This document shows, piece after piece, positions 59,015-64,000 of a stretch of 64,000 nucleotides of DNA. Origin of the DNA: Odiellus spinosus (Eukaryota; Arthropoda; Arachnida; Opiliones; Phalangiidae); the NCBI GenBank assembly GCA_963920705.1, contig OY987232.1, positions 9,469,422-9,533,421 of the forward strand, written 5' to 3'. The position numbers and the translations under genes are program-made. Every line of letters starts with the position of its first letter. The stretch's first letter is position 1. The notes beneath the pieces were generated by a model that searched no databases, had not been told where the DNA came from, and saw nothing but the letters and a program-made list of their open reading frames with translations.

Positions 59015-59709
59015 ATGGACCTAAGTCTGAGTCACCCATTCACCGGTCTGATCGCAGGAAGTATGGACAAATAAATTTACAACCAACCGCATAGAAACGT
59101 ACAATTTATCTAATTTCAGGTACTCAGAGCGGGAAAAGCTATTTCGTAGCGAATCTTATAGCGCATAAGGAAGTAACTATAAATCCCTGTCCGCAAAGAA
59201 TAATTTATTGCTATACAGAATTTCAACCTAAGTTATTTAATTGGATCCATGAAAAGGTTCCTTCGGTAGAATTTCACGAGGGTTTGCTCGATGATAATGA
59301 TTTGAACTCTGGGACTAGAAATTTAGTTATTATCGACGATCTGCTTTGTGAAGTAGCCAATAATAAAAGCATTACAAATTTATTCATACGTGGCTCACAT
59401 CATCGAAATACGAGTGTTTTAATTTTAATGCAAAACTTATACTACCCGGGGAAAGAAATAAGAACCCTGAATTTAAACTCCCACTATATATGTCTCTTTG
59501 CAACACCTAGAGACAAATCGAGTATTTATACCCTAGCCAAGCAAATATCGCCGACAAATACTAAATACGTTATAGACGCCTTCCAACAGGCTGTAGCTAA
59601 AAAATATGGGTATTTATTCATCGATCTGAAACCAAATACCTCAGATGAACATAGACTGCGGACCGGTATCATACCAGGAGAGGAAGCGGCTGTGTTTCTA
59701 CCTAAATGA
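59015..59709 (+). CDS. Polinton/adintovirus-type packaging ATPase (FtsK/HerA-like)
   Basis: Two exons: 59015-59060 and 59120-59709 (211 codons), with a 59-bp GT-AG intron falling inside the Walker A motif. The spliced motif has the GxxxxGKS form; the second exon starts within it and continues TQSGKSYFVANLI. Walker B is RNLVIIDDLLCE. A following HHRNTSVLILMQNLYYPG matches the sensor region of this family. The enzyme would drive genome packaging into capsids. The length fits the family (about 200-270 residues). It ends 3 bp before the next gene. Without the intron, the ATG and Walker A are out of register, so the intron is needed. Confidence 0.85.
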
Positions 59710-59712
59710 GAC

Positions 59713-60060
59713 ATGAATAAATCAGAAAAATTGAAGCACAATATCGAGTTTTTAAAGTTTTTATGCGTATGTAACACCAAACAGCGTCGAGCCATAATAC
59801 AGCTAGCCAAAAGGGATGAGATTCTAGCTTTGACGGAATGTTGTTTAAATATACTAAGCGGGAATGTCAAATTATCAGTCGCAGAGAAGAAACGGCTAGC
59901 TAAACATCGCGAATTTATTCGAAGTATTTCAGAAAATATTCCAGTTTCTAAAAAGAAAAAAATTCTAGTACAAAAAGGTGGTTTTTTACCTCTGTTATTG
60001 GCACCCCTGCTCTCGGTATTAGGATCTGTAACAGGCGCGGCTATAAGCAGGGCCATCTAG
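59713..60060 (+). CDS. Small basic protein with hydrophobic tail (adintovirus core-protein-like)
   Basis: 115 residues. An N-terminal helical region (QRRAIIQLAKRDEILALTEC, then LNILSGNVKLSVAEKKRL) leads to a lysine cluster (SKKKKILVQKGG) and a hydrophobic C-terminal segment FLPLLLAPLLSVLG. The layout matches a small, widely conserved Polinton/adintovirus ORF sometimes compared with adenovirus core protein X; I recall this comparison but cannot test it here. The start follows the ATPase stop by 3 bp, suggesting coordinated expression. Confidence 0.65.
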   Translation: MNKSEKLKHNIEFLKFLCVCNTKQRRAIIQLAKRDEILALTECCLNILSGNVKLSVAEKKRLAKHREFIRSISENIPVSKKKKILVQKGGFLPLLLAPLLSVLGSVTGAAISRAI

Positions 60061-60091
60061 CGAAATATATAAATATAATTAAAACACAGTA

Positions 60092-60685
60092 ATGGCTAGA
60101 AAAATGTTATTGGTTTCGGAGGATGTTCTTAAGCGGTTAAAAAACTCTTCGGAAGAAAAAAGGGAGGAGCTCGAAGCACCTAGTCTTGATAGGGATATGA
60201 AAAATATCCTAGAGAATAACACAATTTCAGGGTCAGACAAATTAGCGCTATATAACCAAACTCTCCAAAGACATCTAAATTCCAATCGAAAAACCGTGGA
60301 GAAGACAGCGACGGAAAAGCCGTCAGAGAAAAAGACATCCTGGATTGCTGAGATTGCTACTGGATTACCCAGTAGCCTGGTTAATGACGGGATAACGCTA
60401 TACAACTGGATCGAGAGGCAAAAGGATTTAACATGGTCCAAACTGGGTGAACTGGAAATTTCCGGGCATCCTGTAACTGGAACGAATGTAGTTGATTTAA
60501 TTTACGATGGAGTTAGGAAAAGCAGCGGTGTAACGAACCCTGAAGGTTTCGAGATGTTTTACAAGATGTTAAATAAATATAATGTCCCAAAAAAGATCAT
60601 AAAAAACCCGGCGAGAAAATCGTTTATTAATTCGATTATTTTAAACACTCCACCATCAAGATCGAAGACTTGGGTTTATGTATAA
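60092..60685 (+). CDS. Polinton ORF of unknown function
   Basis: 197 residues. A charged N-terminus (VLKRLKNSSEEKREELEAP) contains LALYNQTLQRHL. A second conserved-looking block follows (GHPVTGTNVVDLIYDGVRK, then GFEMFYKMLNKYNVPKKII). No catalytic motif is evident. Position and pattern resemble an unassigned ORF often found between the ATPase and integrase in invertebrate Polintons. I do not name a function. Confidence 0.6.
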   Translation: MARKMLLVSEDVLKRLKNSSEEKREELEAPSLDRDMKNILENNTISGSDKLALYNQTLQRHLNSNRKTVEKTATEKPSEKKTSWIAEIATGLPSSLVNDGITLYNWIERQKDLTWSKLGELEISGHPVTGTNVVDLIYDGVRKSSGVTNPEGFEMFYKMLNKYNVPKKIIKNPARKSFINSIILNTPPSRSKTWVYV

Positions 60686-60750
60686 TATTTTTAGCAAATA
60701 AAACATTTTACCCTCCACCGATATCATTTATTTCAATTGTAGACACTAAC

Positions 60751-60945
60751 ATGGAAGGTTGCGCGGAAGTTTTGACCGCTTCTACGTTAACACAACTTCT
60801 CGACTTTTTTAGAAAATCCCCAAAAGCTCTTACAGCTCTATTAATATTATTAGTAATAATTATAATACAAGTATCCGACTTTTTATTTGAGTACTTCTCA
60901 CACCCTCGCGAGACCGGTAATAACAATTTCACTTTAAATGGATAA
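60751..60945 (+). CDS. Small single-pass membrane protein
   Basis: 64 residues with one transmembrane segment (ALTALLILLVIIIIQV, about residues 26-41) between a short polar N-terminus and an acidic/aromatic tail. The ATG at 60751 is chosen because earlier in-frame residues overlap the previous gene. Its last 8 bases overlap the integrase start. It could be a viral membrane-associated protein; the family is unknown to me. Confidence 0.5.
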   Translation: MEGCAEVLTASTLTQLLDFFRKSPKALTALLILLVIIIIQVSDFLFEYFSHPRETGNNNFTLNG

Positions 60946-61831
60946 ATTAGACGGTATTTATTATAATGTCGCAGATCCTGGAGGGTACGCCAGTGTTTTA
61001 GGGCTATATCGCTCGGCCCGAGAAAGGGGGCTTGATGTTACGATAAAAAACGTCAGAGAATATCTGGCCCACCAAGATGCATACGGTTTACATAAGCCCG
61101 CAAGAATACGGTTTCAACGGAATAAAACTATATCTAGTGGTGTAGACGCCCTCTGGCAGGCTGATTTAATCGACGTGCAACGTATTTCCAAACATAACGA
61201 GGGGAAACGCTATCTTTTATCCTGTATTGACGTTTTTAGTAAAATGGGGTTCATCGAAGCCGTCAATAACAAGAGGGGTGAGACGATCGCCAAGGCGCTG
61301 GTCCAAATATTCGATCGGGGGAGAAGCCCCGCCTCTTTGAATACAGATCATGGATCCGAGTTTATAGCCCAAGCAGTGCAAAAAGAGTTGAAACAACGGG
61401 GAATAAAATTCTATACCCATCACTCGGAAATTAAGTGTGCCGTGATCGAGAGATGGAATCGTACAATACAAACAAAAATGTATCGATATTTTACGGGTAA
61501 GGGTACATTAAAATACACAGACGTCCTTCAAGATTTGGTTTCTAGCTACAACAATTCATACCATTCCGCTATCAAATGCAAACCGGTAGAAGTGACGTCA
61601 TAAAACACCAAAAGAGTTTGGGAAATACTATACGGAGATCAAAGACCGACTATGCCAATTCCCTACACGCTGGAGTTGGGGGATATTGTTCGAATAAGTA
61701 GGAGTAAGCGGCTTTTCGAAAAGGGGTACCAACCAAACTTTTCGGAGGAGCTGTTCAGGGTGGTTAAAAGACTACCGCGGAAACCGCCGGTATATATGCT
61801 CGAGGATTTAAAGTGCCACATTCGCGTTTAA
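60938..61831 (+). pseudogene. Polinton retrovirus-type integrase, interrupted by an in-frame stop
   Basis: Residues 1-70 form the N-terminal region (REYLAHQDAYGLHKPARIRF). The catalytic core has D76 (WQADLIDV), D137 (NTDHGSEF) and E171 (VIERWNRTIQ), with 33 residues between the last two, as in Polinton integrases. A TAA at 61601-61603 stops the frame. The same frame then continues to TAA 61829, with the SH3-like C-terminal segment (ELGDIVRISRSKRLFEKGY, then PVYMLEDLKCHIRV). The full gene would be about 297 codons. The stop removes the DNA-binding C-terminal domain, so this copy is probably disabled unless the stop is read through or is a sequencing error. It would insert the element into host DNA. 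Confidence 0.85.
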
Positions 61832-61945
61832 GATCGAAAAAGTAATAAAGAGAAGAAGAAATCCCGACAACACGGTTGACCTTTTTGTAAAGTTCCTGGG
61901 CTATAATTCTCGTTTTAACGATTGGGTTAGAGAAGTTGATCTACA

Positions 61946-62713
61946 ATGAGCAGTTTCTATATCACGCTCCCCTCAGATTCATCGATGAATTACTTCCCCA
62001 ATAATACCGTCAGCAAATTCCGAACCTATCTCCCGGAAATAGTGAAATTTTCGGGACCCTACGAAGTAGGCCTTTCAGAGTTATCCTACCCCCATAGTTG
62101 GAACAACGTAAAGCAAGAGTACTTCATACGTAGTTGGACTGAAGGTAAACCCGGGGACCCAGGATTCAAATTTCAGCGGTTAATTCAGATTCCACCTGGA
62201 AATTATAACACGGTTCACGAACTTCTGGAGATGATTGAACTTAGTAGTGGGAACGGGGTGACGTTCAGTTACGAGGTGCTCAGTAAACGTGTTTCCGTCG
62301 AGCTAAAAGATGGGGTTAAATTGGACATACCCACCCACATTGCTAATATGTTGGGCTTCACCCGCGAAGATACGGGGGAGGTTATAAGGATAGAATCTTC
62401 TGCAAGGGCACCGTATGCGATTGACATGAACGCGTCCTTACATTCCCTGTTCGTATACTCAGACGTCGCTGAGAAAACAATCGTGGGGGATCGTAACGTT
62501 CCACTTCTTAGATTAATTAGTGTTAGGGGACAGGACGGCGAGACGATAGACGCTATATTTACACGACCGCACTATATTCCCGTGGCGTCACACCAAATAC
62601 AGACAATCGAAATAAATATTATGGATGACCTCGGAAACCCTGTTCAATTCGAGCGTGGTAAGATTCACGCGACTCTGCATTTCAGACCTCTGAGATCCTG
62701 GTTTCGGCTATAA
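61946..62713 (+). CDS. Polinton penton-like minor capsid protein
   Basis: 255 residues, single frame. The N-terminus FYITLPSDSSMNYFPNN followed by VGLSELSYPHSWNNV is the signature start of the predicted single jelly-roll penton (minor capsid) proteins of Polintons and adintoviruses. The mid-region NYNTVHELLEMIEL and GFTREDTG are also typical, as is the C-terminal GKIHATLHFRP. The protein would form pentamers at the capsid vertices. A diverged relic of the same family lies at 13099-13475. It stands 115 bp after the integrase end, preceded by an AATAAA at 61844. Confidence 0.8.
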   Translation: MSSFYITLPSDSSMNYFPNNTVSKFRTYLPEIVKFSGPYEVGLSELSYPHSWNNVKQEYFIRSWTEGKPGDPGFKFQRLIQIPPGNYNTVHELLEMIELSSGNGVTFSYEVLSKRVSVELKDGVKLDIPTHIANMLGFTREDTGEVIRIESSARAPYAIDMNASLHSLFVYSDVAEKTIVGDRNVPLLRLISVRGQDGETIDAIFTRPHYIPVASHQIQTIEINIMDDLGNPVQFERGKIHATLHFRPLRSWFRL

Positions 62714-62772
62714 TAGTAAGACACCCCTCTATCAGCGGTCACTCGTATAGAGATAAACGTACTGTCAACATC

Positions 62773-63213
62773 ATGAGGACGCCGGTATACCATACCGTGG
62801 AGGAATATGAAAATTTATTTTTAAATCAGGCCGGATACGGTTCGATTCCTGTATATCAGGGCATAAGCGTACAAAGGGGTTATGGTTTGGGTAACATTTT
62901 AGCGTCCGCCTTTCGCAGCGCTATGCCGTTACTTAAAAAGGGTTTATCGTACTTGGGGAAGAAATTATTAAATACAGGAGGGAAGGTCGTGGGTGATGTC
63001 GCGAGTGGTATACCTGTGAAAGCGTCGTTAAGATCCCGCTCGAAAATGGCAGGGAAAGAAACTATTTCCGCCGCCTCCGAAGCCATCCAAGATATGATAG
63101 GTTCGGGACTTAAAAAGAAGCGTGCCAAAAAATCCCCGACCACATTAAGGAAGGCTAGGAAGAAGAGAGCACCTCGACGATTCCCCTCTCCTTCGGATAT
63201 TTTTTCAAGATAG
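62773..63213 (+). CDS. Basic minor virion protein (protein VI-like position)
   Basis: 146 residues. It starts with YHTVEEYENLFLNQAGYGS and then VQRGYGLGNILASAFRSAM, a glycine-rich amphipathic stretch. The C-terminal third is lysine/arginine-rich (KKKRAKKSPTT, RKARKKRAPRRF). The layout suggests a membrane-active and DNA- or capsid-binding virion protein, comparable in place to adenovirus protein VI. Assignment is by position and composition only. It ends 2 bp before the major capsid gene. Confidence 0.6.
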   Translation: MRTPVYHTVEEYENLFLNQAGYGSIPVYQGISVQRGYGLGNILASAFRSAMPLLKKGLSYLGKKLLNTGGKVVGDVASGIPVKASLRSRSKMAGKETISAASEAIQDMIGSGLKKKRAKKSPTTLRKARKKRAPRRFPSPSDIFSR

Positions 63214-63215
63214 AA

Positions 63216-64000
63216 ATGGCTTTGCTACACCCCCACTCGAATAGCTGCGTAAATTCCGAACTCAACCTATTCGAAGTACCTATGACCCAGACGAGTGTCA
63301 TATCAGGAGAATGGGTTGAGCATAATCCAATATCAAGTATTTCGAATAATTCATCTTTAACATTCCACATCAACGGGAACTCCGAGACTTACGTCGATCT
63401 ATCAAAAACTCTGCTGCACGTTCAAGTGGAAATTAAGAAAAGCAGCGGCTCCCACCCGCTAGCTACGGTTTTTGCCGCTGACGGTACTGTAGCGACCCTG
63501 ATGGATAATCTGGCTCCAACCAATTTATTTCTACATAGTATGTTCCCCGAGGTTCACCTGTATTTAAACGAGAAGTCCGTTACACCCTCGGCTCAAAATT
63601 ATCCATATAAAAGTATGATTCAAACGCTGTTAACATACGGGGATCCGGCTAAAAATAGCCATCTGACGAGCTCTCTATATTATCGGGATACAGCGGAATT
63701 TTTCGATAATTTTAACGCTAACGAAGGGTTTCAAAAAAGAGCTAAATTTGCCCAGAGTGGTTTAATTGATATGATCGGTGGTTTGCATCTGGATTTATGT
63801 CAACAACCGCGATATCTACTAAATCTAGTAGATTTGAAATTCGTTTTCGGGAAGCCGAACTTCGATTTCTGTCTACACGGTGATGTAACGGGTCGCGTTG
63901 AAATTAAGTCCGCCGCGCTGTATATCAGAAAAATGAAGCTTATCCCCGAAATCGGTCTCGCACATGCCAAAGTGATGCAGGTAGCTAGAGCGAAATATCC
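63216..64000 (+). CDS. Polinton major capsid protein, N-terminal part (cut by window end)
   Basis: The frame is open from ATG 63216 to the window end (261 codons). The opening SELNLFEVPMTQTSVISGEW followed by VEHNPISSI and YVDLSKTLLHVQVEI is the characteristic start of the double jelly-roll capsid proteins of Polintons and adintoviruses (the group that also includes nematode F54H12.2-like proteins). Later blocks include NLFLHSMFPEVHLYLNEK, YPYKSMIQTLLTYG and LLNLVDLKFVFGKPNFDF. No stop is present in the visible part. Family members are usually several hundred residues, so about half is missing. Confidence 0.85.
   Translation, partial: MALLHPHSNSCVNSELNLFEVPMTQTSVISGEWVEHNPISSISNNSSLTFHINGNSETYVDLSKTLLHVQVEIKKSSGSHPLATVFAADGTVATLMDNLAPTNLFLHSMFPEVHLYLNEKSVTPSAQNYPYKSMIQTLLTYGDPAKNSHLTSSLYYRDTAEFFDNFNANEGFQKRAKFAQSGLIDMIGGLHLDLCQQPRYLLNLVDLKFVFGKPNFDFCLHGDVTGRVEIKSAALYIRKMKLIPEIGLAHAKVMQVARAKY

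Noticed and set aside
1..64000. tRNA or rRNA genes
   Set aside because: I looked for GGTTCGA-type B boxes with acceptor stems and for conserved rRNA blocks and found none I could support.

Overview
This window looks like a stretch of an AT-rich invertebrate nuclear genome. An arthropod is most likely: the mobile elements include P-element-type and arthropod-style helix-turn-helix transposase relics. The species cannot be named from sequence alone. Only one ordinary host gene is clearly visible. Almost everything else is transposable elements, their relics, or repeats.

Layout. (1) 1-3.3 kb: an element family whose ends read CCCTTACC...GGTAAGGG, with degenerate minisatellites inside. (2) 4.3-16.1 kb: a minus-strand LINE (ORF1 C-terminus, endonuclease, reverse transcriptase) interrupted by a 282-bp MITE and by an ~8.1-kb insertion at 7380-15456. 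That insertion has Helitron-type ends and leaves the LINE in frame when removed. It holds a palindromic module, arrays of a 100-bp satellite, a recent 2.7-kb tandem duplication, and a broken fragment of a Polinton-type penton gene. (3) 17-18.9 kb: a decayed copia pol plus its 3' LTR. (4) 20.6-38.6 kb (+): eight exons of a KIM-type protein tyrosine phosphatase (PTPN5/PTPN7/PTPRR/PTP-ER subfamily) with all catalytic motifs present. Its introns are packed with copia, P-like, hAT-like, mariner-like, palindromic and other elements. (5) 42.6-46.8 kb: two decayed DNA-transposon genes. (6) 46.8-53.3 kb: mostly featureless. (7) 54.4-57.2 kb: an apparently intact PIF/Harbinger transposon, with a three-exon DDE transposase converging on a four-exon MADF-BESS gene. 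(8) 57.3 kb to the window end: the left part of a Polinton/Maverick (adintovirus-like) element.

How the genes work together. The Polinton module carries, all on the plus strand, an uncharacterised Cys/His protein, a packaging ATPase split by a 59-bp intron, a core-protein-like ORF, an unknown conserved ORF, a small membrane protein, a retrovirus-type integrase with an in-frame stop, a penton-like protein, a basic minor virion protein, and the start of the major capsid protein. This is a virion-assembly and integration set; DNA polymerase B and the maturation protease would lie beyond the window. In the Harbinger element, the MADF-BESS protein would be the DNA-binding partner of the transposase.

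Most valuable observations: the Polinton module and its unknown protein; a Polinton capsid-gene fragment inside a Helitron/satellite composite; exact Helitron ends inferred from the interrupted LINE; the 2.7-kb duplication; and an intact two-gene Harbinger.
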